A stretch of 64,000 bases of DNA from Paulinella micropora (GCA_009731375.1 BJOX01000008.1:883099-947098), one strand, 5' to 3'; positions 41,799 through 53,094 are shown, counted from the stretch's first letter. Notes: generated from the sequence alone by a model not told the origin. Translations and numbers: made by a program.

Positions 41799-42913
41799 TT
41801 AGACATGGAAACCTCCTGGACAGAGTTCTCCACCGCCACTGCGACGATTTCTTGCTCTGTCATGGCCTCGGTGCTTCTTGTAAATGCTTTTGCAGCACCA
41901 GCGCGCCACGATTTTACCTAACCCACTTAACAAAGAAATCTGACCAGTGAAAAGGAGAAAGGCGAGGAAAGGGTTAGCATGCCCTGTTTTCTTGCACAAG
42001 TAAGGTTCGAAGACAGGCTCCGATGCCGCCATCATCACGACCTCATTCTCCAATGAGTCTTCGAAAGTTGGGTCTATAAAATGTCCAGGGTTTATACCGA
42101 GGTTCACATCGCTATATATTAAGTCCCGCCGGCCATCAAAGCCACTACAAGCATGTATAGGGATGGGTAACCAAAAGTTGTAATCTTCCCAGCTTTGGTT
42201 AGCTTGATAAAACTTCAGGACTTGATGAGATTCCCAATCAGAATAAACGCAGCCAAATGTTGCAAGTGTTTCATTGAGGTACCATACCTGAGGCAATCAG
42301 CATGAGTGAGTCTAAAGTCTCTAGTGTCATCAATCAAAAATGAAGTTTATGCAGTATGTATGCAAGCAAAGAGCCCCATATAAATCACACATTCACAAAC
42401 CAAACTTCTAAGAACACAACAGCGCTCTTCAACCTGATAGGAAATTTCAAGAAGTTTAGACTCGTCCTTCTCGCCATCGTCATCCTTGCCGAAGTGTTTA
42501 ATATGAATGTCGATCTCCACGTAACCTTTGGTGACTATATACTTGTAGTTCAGTTCACGGTCGGTCTGTGCCCACTGACGCAAAGTTGCCGCCGCCTCGT
42601 CATCAGTTTTGCCCCCCACGTTTCTGAACTTGATGTAAACTTGAGTTAAATCCCCAAAGGTGCTGCTGTCGTCTTCAGAGTCTTTAGCAAGTCCGTAGTC
42701 ACCGCGATCGAACTCTCCGGAACGCTGCAGCTGGCAGTCATTTTCCCACTTTGCTTGCAGTTCGTAGTATGTGCCTCCTTTTAACAAATAGTACCCGATA
42801 AAAATCGAAGAGCTCAGCAGGACAAAAGACACCCAACAAAAAGCAATCTTGGACCGATCTAGACACCCGCGCACTTGGCGGGGCTTACCAGATTCCCAAT
42901 CAAACAGAGGCAT
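41799..42913 (-). CDS. two-exon membrane protein (predicted), central region
   Basis: Exon 1 is 42,434-42,913 (160 codons from ATG); exon 2 is 41,799-42,287. The 146-base intron has GT at 42,433-42,432 and a ttgcctcag acceptor, joining in phase 0. The product (~322 residues) has a hydrophobic segment near residues 23-44 (IAFCWVSFVLLSSSIFIGYY), an acidic middle region with N-glycosylation-type sites (LNETL, ANQSW), and a second hydrophobic segment near the C-terminus (PFLAFLLFTGQISLL). It resembles a host-type or captured membrane protein; I do not recognise the family. A further 3' exon is possible because another frame downstream also looks coding. Confidence 0.5.
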
Positions 42914-44224
42914 CTAGCACAGCTAGATCAATGGATGTCTTTAAAATGGTTTTTAGTGTCTTTTAGGCATGACCGAACTGACCATCACTGGTGCACTTGA
43001 CACCACAGAAATATGGATTTAACACTTTGATGGTGTGCTTGCTTACGTTTGGTTGCAGCATGTTTGTTATTATTGTCTCCCTTCATACTTATCATGATCT
43101 CTACTATAAAATAGTACTGCAAACATTTTGCTGTGATTTTTTTTCCGTAGTGTTAGTTGTTTCTTGTTATATGATTTTCTTTGTTGAGAGTGACTTATGA
43201 AAGTGCGTCATCCCTACTTGCCTACACATCCTCTGTTGTTTATAGGCCCAACACTTGCAATGCAAGAGATATTCCTCAAAATTCGTAATGAAAGTAATGA
43301 AAAAAAAAAGAGAAAACTTCTCATTACTACTAGGCTTCTTGCCTACTGCTGCTTGGATTAGACAGAGGCTGGAACAAGGCTTACCTTACTCAAGATGTTC
43401 TGCTAGGGCTAGGTGAAAGTACCTGGATGAAGATTTATAAGAAAAGAGATGATAAAAGCAATGCTGCAGATTGTAAACCTTGATAATAGACCGTTTCAAG
43501 CTCTACATGCTGTTTTTCGAAAGAATTGGAAAAAATATACAAAAAAAACCACGACAGGGAGGCACTAGACGAATAAAATTCAACTTAACTGAACACAATT
43601 TAGCATTGGCATTATCATACCTATCTAACCCTGTCCCACAGTACTGGTTGTGTTTGTTTTTTTGCGGGTAGTTTCGTTAGCTTTGTGGAAGAGAGAGAAT
43701 GATCCAGACTATCCTGCTCATTCTGTGTATTCATCAGAAAATCTGGTAGTGAGTTTCCTGTTTTTTGTTGTGCTTTTTAAAGGTAAAGTCGTTGTTGTTG
43801 AGAGACTAGAGAGAGTGTTTGTCGACGTCGATGACTGCCTGACTCGACGCTGACTACTGTTTTTGTTAGCTGAAATAGTTTTTTTTTATTAGGCTGCTTT
43901 TTAGTTCAACTGTTGTGGAATCCCCCAGCACTTTTCCTAGAAAAAAGCGGGGGAGGGGATTTCCTGGTCAGGTCGACAGAGGCAGCCGTTTCCTTGACGG
44001 AACCTACCAGCCGCGCCGAACTGATTACAAAATAAAAGGGTATTTCAACCATTTTAAAGCCATCTAATGAGACAGTGCCAACAGGAGGCAAACGGCTGAG
44101 TAAGCCAACACATTTTTGGTTTTTGTTGAGTCCCCGCCGGGTATTACAATAACAAATCTCTGCCCACATATTTCCCTCTTTGGTAGCGTTCACTGCCGTC
44201 TTTACGCTTTCATTCTTTTCGTTT

Positions 44225-44256
<32 letters not shown>

Positions 44257-44869
44257 ATGACTAGTATGTACTGCAGGAGCACCACCTCTGAACAAAGCTG
44301 CTGGAGGGCGGTGCCATGGACTTCCAGCTGCTCGCCAACACAAACCCAGCAAATTCCAGATAAAGGGTCAGCCTGCTCCTTCTTTCTCGTCGTTCCAATG
44401 CGGATGGTTTCTCCGCAACAACGTTAGCTTGAAATGCTAGAAGATAAATGTTTGAGACAAAATTCAGACATGTTTCCTAGAGATTGCCTCAAATGCAGTA
44501 AAAGCTTTTTTGTTTTTTGCCTGCCGTCTTACTTTGTGGATTTCTTTTGTATATGTACATTGTATGTATGTATGCGTATGTATGTATGTAGGTGATTCGT
44601 ATAAATATGATACTGCGCTTTTCAGAAACGCCTGTAACCATCCCTTGTCTCTCTCTTTCTCTCTCTCTCTGCAAATTAGTATGGAGGACGACTGTGACGG
44701 ACACGGACACTTTTCAGAGGAAATAAGCTGCGCAGGCAATACCCCGATGTAATGTGTCCTGCAGCTGAGTGAGTTGTATGAATCGCTGCTTAGTGAGAAC
44801 GCTCACGAAATAGTCACCCCGCGTGATACTGCCGCGCATGCACCTCAGTAAACCTTTTGCTAACTTCCA
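42914..44869. other. no recognisable gene
   Basis: About 1.95 kb of mixed unique sequence with a short TGC run (44,228-44,258), CATA/TATG-type repeats near 44,555-44,590 and a TC run near 44,645-44,670. Short frames on either strand lack family signatures. Confidence 0.45.
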
Positions 44870-45488
44870 CTAGGTACTCAACGGGTTGCGCGATAGCAAC
44901 ACGAGAAGCTCGCGGACTCTGCGGCCGCCTTCCAGCGCCTCTTTGTGCCTGGCGAAACGCTGGAGCATCAACAACGTTAGCAAGGCGCCGATCAGGCTGT
45001 TGATAAACTCATATCGTGTCATGCCGTGGCTCAAACTGTAGCTCAATCGATAGCACTTGCTCAAATTGTTCAAGCAACGCCAGTTTTGTACGGCCAACAT
45101 GGCGGCAGACAGACACGCCATTGCCGCAGGGTGCGCAGCTTGTACAAGGACACGAACCCAAGGTGACCGAACCGCTTTACGAAGTCGTTGACCAGCAAGC
45201 AACGCGCGTGGACAGGATCCAGCAGCTCATGTCCTCGTGCAGTCGCTGTGTGATAACTGTCTTTGCGTCCGGCGGCAAGGCGCGGTCAGGGTCCACGAAC
45301 CTGTCCTCGCACTCATAGAATGTTTCGCCCTTAGCAGGCTCCTAACCACTGAAGGGCCTCATAGTCGGAGAGCCGAGCGCCTTGCAGCCGGGGGATAGGT
45401 GCACAAGGCAGGTCTCGCCGACTCCTCCAACCCGTCCAAAGACAACAAGTCTTCGTCAACACCGATAACTTCCGCTAGCTTGTTCATT
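44870..45488 (-). pseudogene. UL9-like helicase, decayed second copy
   Basis: From the ATG at 45,488 (MNKLAEVIGVDEDLL, compare MDRLASILGVDASLL) the copy follows the intact helicase: the CRLHAP-like region, the Cys-containing segment before the ATP site, and QRLHEDMSCWILSTR at about 45,210-45,260. Frameshifts are present, the Walker A segment is deleted (the text jumps from the DPDxALPP region to TAITQRLHEDM-like sequence), and the helicase core beyond motif Ia is mostly missing. It sits ~40 bases from the intact polymerase stop, the same spacing and spacer sequence as at 39,342-39,385. Confidence 0.75.
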
Positions 45489-45528
45489 GTATTTCTGAAA
45501 TATGTTCAAACAGAAGATTTAATTTTAA

Positions 45529-47871
45529 TTAAAAAAACGATCTAATATCTTTGATACCGGCCGACCGGGGGGCCAGCCTAGTTATGTACTTGTCGAACAT
45601 AGCAGGGAGAGGGTCCTCAGCTTCTTCCTTGACAAGCGACAGGACCGAAATGAAACTCTGCTTGCTCGCTCTCGTGTACGCGGCGAAGTCCAAGCACTGG
45701 ACCGACCCTCTGCTTGCTTCAAGTACTTGTTCGAACTTTTTGGGAGGTGTAACCCTGCCTGTCTTCTTTAGCACGTAGCGGACTCGGTCGCCTGGTAGTG
45801 GTGAGTGTGCCATTTGACTTGCGACGATCACAGCGGGACTCTTGTTCGGCTCCTTGTAGCTCTCCCCAAGCGTTGTCGTGAGCACAAAATCGCTGTAGTT
45901 CAGCACATTGGGGGCATGCAACAGCTTGTCCAGCCTCTCTTTGATGATGGCGCGACAAGCTGAAGCGGGTTGCCTATCTAACATTAGTTCGAGCAACTCG
46001 GAATAAAGTCTGTCGAAGTAGAGGGCGCCGTCCCTTCTTGTCGCGCGCAGCCCTTTTACGAGCAGTTTCTTGCTGTCGTCCGAAGGCCGGTCGTACATCC
46101 AACCCGCATACATTTTTTTGGAAGAGATGAGAAACTTCTCCACTTCGAGCGAGATGGGCGGCGGCAGCTGGGTGTTCACTTTGTCCGCAACCTTCTGGCC
46201 TAAGTCGAACAAACCATGCCTCGAGGGCGGTCTGTTCTTGAAATGGCAAAAGAGCGAGTCCGTATCGGTGTAGATGACTTCGAGTCCCTGGAAAGAGTTC
46301 TCCGCAATCTCGATTGCCTTCTTGATCGTCTTTTGTCCCAAGTAAGTGATGGTCTCGGCCACCACCACCATTCCGTACATTGAGGTCTTCAGACCGAAAA
46401 AACCATAGGCTGAGTTAGCGCATACTTTCTCAGCCATCTGCCTTGCGTTCAATACAACTTTCTCGACCTCGTCTTTACTTTCCTTCATTGGCTTTTTGGT
46501 CCTCTTCCGGGCATCAAGCAGGTTCTTGACGATGGTTGGGATGAGGCATGGCTTGTCTTGCCGAAAGCAGGCCTTGCGACCGCTAGGCAGATCGAGATTG
46601 AGATAAAGACCATTGGGGTCACGCTTTTGTCCTTCTTCGATCAGCGTGCTGCTGCAGATGTTGTGGGCAATCATCATAGAAGGATACAACGACGCAAAAT
46701 CCAGAGTGATGACGTGTTCGATGAGGCCTATTCTTTTGGGCTCCATCACATACGCGCCTTCGTACTTTGAGTCGCCAGTGAGTTTGTCACTATGCTTAGA
46801 TCTGGCCATGATCATTCCACGATGCTTCGCCTCGGCGTAAAAGTGGCTAAGGACGCGAAAGGAGACGCCGCGAGTGTGTAGATCTTGTCTAAAGACATGT
46901 GTCACTTCGGCCAGAGCGTTATCCGCAGCTTCTACGCCAAGCGCATCGTACAGCTGCAAGACAAGTTGGCAGTCTTGCATGCAGTACTCGACCACTTTTA
47001 CCATTCTGTTCTCTTCGTATAGTTTGAACATGTCAGCGATAGAGAGGCCCGTCTTGCCCGCGCCGCCTTTTAGAATGTGCTTTGCCACAGTATCGAGCTT
47101 GTAGTCTCTGTACTTAAGCTGGCTGTTCTTGACGTACGCATATATGTCCAGGTCGATGCGCCCTGGTACGTGTCTCCATCGGCAGGGCCGGTCCTTGTTA
47201 ATAAATGATCTATAGCCCTTAAGCCGCGACAGGAAGCCAAACGTCTTGCCGCCCCGGTCGGAGAGGTACTTCTCGTCGAAGTTGTGGCCGTTGTAGGACA
47301 AGAGGACGTCGGGATCATTGGCTTGAACGAATGACTGCCATTGCAACAGTAGGTCATGCTCGTTCTTACATTCGACCGCCCCTTCCGTGCTTTGCTCGCA
47401 ATTGCCGAGGTGGAAAGCCACTTTCCGCACCGAGCCATCTCGGCCACGAAAGACGGATCCAATACAGATAACAGCATCCGTCTTCCAAGTCGCGTTGGGA
47501 AAAGCCCCGGGTCGAGGCGTGTAGCATTCAATGTCAAAAGAGAGGATGCTCATATTGACACCTCTCGGTACACATGGGACCCACTTTTTGCTCACCATGA
47601 AGGCTAGGACGGGCGATATGTCAGACTCCAGCGGTTCGTCGTATGATTCTGCGGCGCGTGTCATATCCTCCTTCGAGTTGAAGGTGTGTCGCGTGTATGT
47701 TTCGGTCCCACGGGGTGCTCTAGTAGGGCTCAGCTCGAGCTGATCATGGCCCGATCCTTCGGTGTAAAAGGTCGACTTGAGATCGAACACCTCAACCCCG
47801 TCGACCCCGAACAAGAGGAGTTTGTCGCCGACACCGTCCACGCCCTTGACCACGTGATAAGCATGGAACAT
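45529..47871 (-). CDS. family B DNA polymerase with proofreading exonuclease
   Basis: A compact replicative polymerase of about 780 residues. The open frame extends to 47,907, but the ATG at 47,871 (MFHAYHVVKG) matches the start of the decayed copy and is preferred. Numbered from the longer frame, Exo I is FDIE (124-127), Exo II YNGHNFD (205-211), Exo III YCMQD (308-312), motif A DFASLYPS (403-410), motif B NSAYG (498-502), motif C YTDTDS (546-551) and the KKxxVKG element ends at 619. All catalytic residues are present, so it should synthesise and proofread DNA. It lacks the C-terminal Cys clusters of cellular pol delta. It resembles pol delta and large DNA virus polymerases and lacks the protein-priming insert expected of polinton/adenovirus enzymes. 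It is transcribed toward a decayed helicase. Confidence 0.9.
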   Translation of the reverse strand: MFHAYHVVKGVDGVGDKLLLFGVDGVEVFDLKSTFYTEGSGHDQLELSPTRAPRGTETYTRHTFNSKEDMTRAAESYDEPLESDISPVLAFMVSKKWVPCVPRGVNMSILSFDIECYTPRPGAFPNATWKTDAVICIGSVFRGRDGSVRKVAFHLGNCEQSTEGAVECKNEHDLLLQWQSFVQANDPDVLLSYNGHNFDEKYLSDRGGKTFGFLSRLKGYRSFINKDRPCRWRHVPGRIDLDIYAYVKNSQLKYRDYKLDTVAKHILKGGAGKTGLSIADMFKLYEENRMVKVVEYCMQDCQLVLQLYDALGVEAADNALAEVTHVFRQDLHTRGVSFRVLSHFYAEAKHRGMIMARSKHSDKLTGDSKYEGAYVMEPKRIGLIEHVITLDFASLYPSMMIAHNICSSTLIEEGQKRDPNGLYLNLDLPSGRKACFRQDKPCLIPTIVKNLLDARKRTKKPMKESKDEVEKVVLNARQMAEKVCANSAYGFFGLKTSMYGMVVVAETITYLGQKTIKKAIEIAENSFQGLEVIYTDTDSLFCHFKNRPPSRHGLFDLGQKVADKVNTQLPPPISLEVEKFLISSKKMYAGWMYDRPSDDSKKLLVKGLRATRRDGALYFDRLYSELLELMLDRQPASACRAIIKERLDKLLHAPNVLNYSDFVLTTTLGESYKEPNKSPAVIVASQMAHSPLPGDRVRYVLKKTGRVTPPKKFEQVLEASRGSVQCLDFAAYTRASKQSFISVLSLVKEEAEDPLPAMFDKYITRLAPRSAGIKDIRSFF

Positions 47872-48306
47872 TTTTGTCCTTATACCGTATGTTAAATATA
47901 TGGACACAGAACTTTATAAAAAAAAAAAATTATTTCAGGAAATTTCTTTTCAGTGGTAAATTCTTGATATGGTGACCGTGCTCTTATAGTGCCCTGTGCG
48001 GACCTCGACCACGATCGGTATATCTTGTGTATTACACATATTCCTGGCGTGGAGGGAGTGGCGAATCTCGGCCACGTCTTTTGACAATACATACATAGTC
48101 TCTCGGCACGCCGGGTCATTTCCGTTATCAGACACATAGATATATATATAGCACCACCGGGCTCAACAAGGCACAGGCTGTCTCTGGGAAACGCGTTGTT
48201 CACGCGGTGGGCGACCTGGCGTGCTTTTCTTACTGGTGCGAATCTGATGCATGCTCTCTCTCTCTCCCCTTTTTTTTTACAACTCATAAGGCGGCAGAAC
48301 TTTTAA

Positions 48307-49192
48307 TCACAAAGACTTGAGCCTGGCCCTGTTCTCGTAAACGGCAAGGCACAGCTTGGCGTCCCCCAGGGCGTCGTGCGCCTTCGGGTCGCCGGCCGCT
48401 GCCTCCTCCGGCACGAGTTGCTTGTACAGCCGCTCTAGCTTGAGCCCCTTGGTGAGGCCGGTCTCCCGCCTGGCGAGCTGTAGCGTGCAGGTCACGGGAG
48501 CCTCCTCGATGCCCGGCAGCCCTTGCTTCAGCATCCTCCTGTCGAAAGGGGCGTTGTGTGCAATGACGACGCCGCCGGCCGAGCGAACGTCGTGCATCAG
48601 CTTCACCAGCTTGGCGATCTCGGTGGCGGCGTCGTGCGGCGAAGCGGCCATGTCCGCGCTCGAGATGCCGTGGATCTCCTCGGCGCGCTCGTTGATCTCG
48701 ATGTGCCGGTGGTACTTGAGGATCACGGTCCGCTCCAGCGCGACCTGGCCGCGCACTTTCAGCACGTAGCCTAGCTGGATGGGGACGTCGCTGGCGCTGA
48801 GACCACTCGTCTCCGTGTCGAACGCGAGGACCGCGCTCTCGTCCAGCTCGAGCTTGAGTTTGGGCGGCCTGACAACTCCTTTACGCACCAGCGTGGCCAC
48901 GGTATATTGCTGTTGCTTGGCCATGCGCTTGGCGTGGTTGGCTCTGTCCCATTCCAGGTGTTTCGCGATCCTGTGCCTGCGCCGCTGTTCCTTGAGCAGC
49001 TCACTGCTGCGGACCCGCTCCCACAGGCCGGCCTTTTTCAGCCGCGCCACAATCTGTCGCAATTTCTTGGCATCTCCCCCAAAAGTGGCGGCGGACGTTG
49101 GGACAGTGACTCAAGACTTCCCACAATGAATGGGGGTCATTTTCCGCCTCCTTGTCGTGTTGAGCACACGTATTGAGTCCGCAAACTTGCAT
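48307..49192 (-). pseudogene. DEDDh 3'-5' exonuclease, one frameshift, right arm
   Basis: Same gene as 35,570-36,453. The nuclease domain and the linker before it are in one frame from 49,062 to 48,307 (251 residues). The ATG at 49,192 opens the N-terminal extension, but a T-run near 49,080-49,085 is one base longer than in the left arm (TTTT versus TTT after cgccac) and breaks the frame there. Thus each arm is intact exactly where the other is broken. It lies upstream of the polymerase, transcribed in the same direction. Confidence 0.75.
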
Positions 49193-49287
49193 CGTTTTTC
49201 AATTTTTTTTTCTGTGTCCCTCTTATTAGCATATGCGAATAGAAAAAAAATTCTTTTTCTGTGCGCTCTATCCCAAGAACGAATCAA
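49193..49287. promoter_or_regulatory. bidirectional promoter region, right arm
   Basis: 95 AT-rich bases between the exonuclease and primase-helicase start codons; two bases shorter than in the left arm because of a T-run. Confidence 0.5.
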
Positions 49288-52200
49288 ATGCTGGAAAAAC
49301 TTTTCGGCGGCCAGCCGTGGTTTACGGGCCTGGGCGGCCAGGATAACAGCTTCGCGGCGGGCGACGCGAAAGGAGATACAGTCTTTGTGGCCAAGAAGAA
49401 GAGGAACTCGGACGGCTACTTGTACTCGTCCTTCTCGACGATGGAGGCCTTCATGGCCTTTTACCTGGACTGCGCGCCAGAAGAACGCTCTTTCTACGCA
49501 ATAGATCGGTCCCAATCCAAAGATTGCTACACCTCTTCTTTCTATTTGGACGTAGAGTGGATCGTTGCTGGCAAAGACCCTTTCGTCAAGCAGCGCGTGC
49601 TCAAAATCGAGTCCGCCATCAAGGGAGCCTTACCAGGCATAAAAGACTTCGACATAAAGAACAAGGTCTTTACGCGCAAGCGGCCGGATGGTACCTGTAA
49701 ATACAGCTACCACTTCTACGTCCCGTGCGCGGTCTTCAAGGACAACGCAGCGGTGGGCGAGTTCGTGAAAGAGAAGCTCTGGCACGACCAAGCGCTCATC
49801 TCCGACGAGCTGATGATGTGCGAGACGGCCAACAAGCCCGTCATCGACTTCGCCGTGTACACCAAGAACCGCGTTTTCCGTCTGCCTGGCTCGGCGAAAG
49901 AGCCGGGCGGCGAGCTGCCCAACAACATGCCCGCGAGCGAAACCGAGTTGCTGGACTACTTCACCGGCTGGATGCGACCAGTGACGCACGGGTTCAAGAA
50001 GGAGAAGAAGCTGAAGCGCCAGACCATGCAGCCGCTGATGGTCGGGCACGATGCGCAGGTCTGCGGCCAGATCGAGGCGATGCTGCGAGAGGTCGGCGAC
50101 ATGCACACGACGGTGCGACCCGGGCCGCAGGGCCAGGCGAACTACGTCGGCATCACGAACCGGCAGCACGGCCGCAAGTGTTTTGTTAGCGGCGAGCATA
50201 ACCAGTCCGACTGCTGTTTCTTCAATGTGACCAGGAAAGGCAAGGTCTGGTATCACTGTTACGACCAGAGTGCGCACGCGTTCTGTGCCGGCAAGCTCTT
50301 GGGCACGCTGCCGGGGCGGTCGGAGCACGGGCGTGACGAGGATGGCATCGACATCTCGGGCGACGACCTCTGGCTGCCAGCCGTCAAGATCATCACGCAC
50401 CCCGAGAAGGAAGGCTACATCAGTAAGATCTCGTTTTTCTCGTCCGGCAAGCGACGTTGCAAGATTATTGGTGCTCATTGCGGGCGTGGCAAGTCCTATG
50501 CGGTGGGGCGCATGATCAAAGCAATGGAGCGCGACGACCCTAACTTGCGCGTGCTGGCCATCTCGGCCCGTGTCTCGCACTCCGCGACGCAGCGCGAGCA
50601 GCTACCGGGTTTTGCCCACTATAAGGACCCCAACTTCCACGAAGCAAGGAAGATCATTACGCAGTACGAGAGCCTACACCTGCTCCGGGATGCCGAAGTC
50701 GCTGCTTTCGGCGTCATCATATTGGATGAGGCCCGGAGCATCTGCGGCCAGATGATGTCCGTCGATACCAACGGCCGCTTCATAGGGCAGAACGCCGCCT
50801 ACTTGCGCACTCTGATGAGCTTCAAGGAGGCCAAGATCGTGGCGATGGACGCTGATGTGGAGACGGACGGTGTCGTGGCGACCTTGTTGCAAAAGGTGTG
50901 CCGGCCGGACGAGATCACGCTGCACCGCTACCCAAACAACCCGACCAAACGCACCTTCTACGCAACAAGAGATCGAGCCAAGGTCAAGCAGAAGGTGACG
51001 GGCGAGATTCGAGCGGGCGAGAAGTCGGCCATCGCTTGCGCGACCAAGGCAGCCGCCAAGGACTGGGAGCAGCTCCTGATCAAAGACAGGCCGGACCTGA
51101 AAGTGGTCACTATCCACGGCGACTCGGACGACTCGTTGAAAACGGGCATGCAGCTGCCGGACCTGCTGCTCTCCGAGTTCGACGTCCTGATCTTCACGAG
51201 CGCCGTCTCCATCGGGTGCGACGTGCAGCTGCCATGGGACCACGTCTTCGTCGATGCCTCGTCCAGGAACGGCTGCGTGCCGCGCGTCCTGCTGCAGATG
51301 GTGGGGAGGTTCCGCAGGCTGAAGACGGACCGCATCGACCTGATCTGCCCGCCCAAGCCCACATCCTCCGTCAAGAACCTGCCGCTACGCTACCGCCTGA
51401 AGGCCGCCCAGCAGGACCTGCGCGACCGCGAGGGCGACCTGGAGAAGTACAAAGGCATGATCCGGTTCGTCCAAACGTTCGGTGACGACGGCACCATGAC
51501 GCTCGCTCCCGATTGGATGACCCAGATGCACATCCACGACCGGGCCGAGCGCATGGCCATGTTTGAGGTGGAGTTCAAGAGGCAGGCCGCTCGGCACCAG
51601 TTCCCCATCATCTACGACGCGAAGGAGGAGGCGGAGAGCGCCGAGACTAAAGCAGAGTTCAAGCAACTGCGCGAACTAAGCAAGGAGGCAGAGGAAGAGC
51701 TGACCAAGACCGCCTTCTGCGACATGAACGAGATTTCGGCCGAAGAGCTCCGGCGAAGAATCGACGACCTCGACGGCCGCGTCAAGAAGCAAAAGGCCTC
51801 GGAGCATGAGAAGATCGAGTGCGGCGTGAGCCATACTCTGAAACATTTCAGAGGGGGAGGCCCTGAGAAGCAGGACGATGAGGAGAGGCAAGAAAAGCGC
51901 GGTGAACTCTCTTACGACAGCTTCAAAAAAGCGCACACTAAGAAGCGGGCAATGTTCAACATCGCGATGGTGAAAAAGAAGGGCCCCGGTGCCGAGGAAG
52001 TCATCATGCCGCTGCGCAACAAGCTGCGTGACAGCGAGTTTGCGAACTTGCCCACGGCCGCGCTGCCCTACATGTCGGCGCTGTGCACCATCCAGGCGCT
52101 GGACTTGTTGGGCATCAAGGACGCCGGCCTGAGGGACGAGGACGAAGGGAAAGCAACCTTCAGCAAAGCCGAGCTGGTCGCCAAGCGCAACGAGATAATC

Positions 52201-52611
52201 GAACTCACGAACACGGCCGCTCGCGTTTCGGGTAAGAGGGTGCGTGTGCAAATCAAGTCTGAAAAGGTTGCAAAGGATCCCGCGCACGAACCACTCACAG
52301 GTCTCAAACGCGCGGTAGAAAGCAGCTTTGGAGCAAGGATAGAAGGTGTGCGATCCAGGAAAAGAACGGGTGGTCACAAACTCAACATAACCGACCGCTA
52401 CACTCTATCTCACGACAAAGAGCTAATCGAGCTTGCGATGATTAGTAACGCCTTTGAAGGCGACTGTTCCGCCGCTGATGAGCAGAGCAACGATCGTCGA
52501 CCCAAGACAGAGCACTCGATCGGTCCACCGCGCAAGAGGCAGCGACCCGATGTGCCCGACGACCAGAGCCAGCTCAGCTGGGGCCCCAATGGCCTGGACT
52601 TGCTCATTTAG
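49288..52611 (+). CDS. PrimPol-like primase fused to UL9-like SF2 helicase, right arm
   Basis: Second copy of the 1,107-residue primase-helicase, identical in length and differing from the left copy at only a few residues: Gly to Cys at 80 just before the DVE motif, a change near residue 235 (RLKKEKK/GFKKEKK), Glu to Asp at 493, and Leu to Met further on. All primase, zinc and helicase motifs are kept. Two intact copies of a frame this long, among neighbours with frameshifts, suggest recent duplication or selection on this gene. The ATG at 49,288 is preferred; upstream codons are not kept in both arms. Confidence 0.85.
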   Translation: MLEKLFGGQPWFTGLGGQDNSFAAGDAKGDTVFVAKKKRNSDGYLYSSFSTMEAFMAFYLDCAPEERSFYAIDRSQSKDCYTSSFYLDVEWIVAGKDPFVKQRVLKIESAIKGALPGIKDFDIKNKVFTRKRPDGTCKYSYHFYVPCAVFKDNAAVGEFVKEKLWHDQALISDELMMCETANKPVIDFAVYTKNRVFRLPGSAKEPGGELPNNMPASETELLDYFTGWMRPVTHGFKKEKKLKRQTMQPLMVGHDAQVCGQIEAMLREVGDMHTTVRPGPQGQANYVGITNRQHGRKCFVSGEHNQSDCCFFNVTRKGKVWYHCYDQSAHAFCAGKLLGTLPGRSEHGRDEDGIDISGDDLWLPAVKIITHPEKEGYISKISFFSSGKRRCKIIGAHCGRGKSYAVGRMIKAMERDDPNLRVLAISARVSHSATQREQLPGFAHYKDPNFHEARKIITQYESLHLLRDAEVAAFGVIILDEARSICGQMMSVDTNGRFIGQNAAYLRTLMSFKEAKIVAMDADVETDGVVATLLQKVCRPDEITLHRYPNNPTKRTFYATRDRAKVKQKVTGEIRAGEKSAIACATKAAAKDWEQLLIKDRPDLKVVTIHGDSDDSLKTGMQLPDLLLSEFDVLIFTSAVSIGCDVQLPWDHVFVDASSRNGCVPRVLLQMVGRFRRLKTDRIDLICPPKPTSSVKNLPLRYRLKAAQQDLRDREGDLEKYKGMIRFVQTFGDDGTMTLAPDWMTQMHIHDRAERMAMFEVEFKRQAARHQFPIIYDAKEEAESAETKAEFKQLRELSKEAEEELTKTAFCDMNEISAEELRRRIDDLDGRVKKQKASEHEKIECGVSHTLKHFRGGGPEKQDDEERQEKRGELSYDSFKKAHTKKRAMFNIAMVKKKGPGAEEVIMPLRNKLRDSEFANLPTAALPYMSALCTIQALDLLGIKDAGLRDEDEGKATFSKAELVAKRNEIIELTNTAARVSGKRVRVQIKSEKVAKDPAHEPLTGLKRAVESSFGARIEGVRSRKRTGGHKLNITDRYTLSHDKELIELAMISNAFEGDCSAADEQSNDRRPKTEHSIGPPRKRQRPDVPDDQSQLSWGPNGLDLLI

Positions 52612-52809
52612 ATTTGAACCACATCCTCTCGATGTAAACCGAACATCGTTTTAAATTTCATTAAAAACAAAGCACTCACTCGCAAAAACGTGCACACCAC
52701 TACACTACAATCTCGCTCTCTCATCCCACCCTTACCTTTTTTCCCCCTTTTTTTTACCTCTCTCCCCCACACACACCTTTTTTTAAAAAGCGAACAAAAA
52801 AACAGAAAT

Positions 52810-52859
52810 GTCCCACACTCTGCCACCTCTGCTGTACTATTATTGGCAAAGTATGGGAC
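52810..52859. promoter_or_regulatory. loop hairpin, right arm, variant nonamer
   Basis: Counterpart of left-arm hairpin 2. The stem is 52,810-52,825 with 52,844-52,859. The loop, read on the minus strand, has TAATAGTAC instead of TAATATTAC, a single change in the nonamer. Confidence 0.65.
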
Positions 52860-52904
52860 ACGCGAACCAAACAAAAGACAAATAGTTGTGAGATAGTAGA
52901 GCGG

Positions 52905-52972
52905 AAAAAAACTGTCCCACACTTTGCCAGTAATATTACAGCCGAGGTGGCAAAGTGTGGGACAGTTTTTTT
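52905..52972. promoter_or_regulatory. hairpin with TAATATTAC loop, right arm
   Basis: Counterpart of left-arm hairpin 1: a 25-bp perfect stem (52,905-52,929 and 52,948-52,972) and an 18-base loop starting gtaatattac, so TAATATTAC lies at 52,931-52,939. It is fully preserved between the arms. Confidence 0.75.
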
Positions 52973-53094
52973 TTCTGGCAGTCCGGTCCGGCCGGTCCAC
53001 TTTCCCGACGCGTCCGATCCGTCTCTCTCTCTCTATCTCTCTATGTTCGATCGACCCCGGGCAGCCCCCATCATCTTGAGACACTGGCCTTGTC

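Noticed and set aside
43906-44352. 148-residue minus-strand frame with a poly-Ser run
   Set aside because: The Ser run is a TGC microsatellite and the rest has no recognisable pattern or paralogue.
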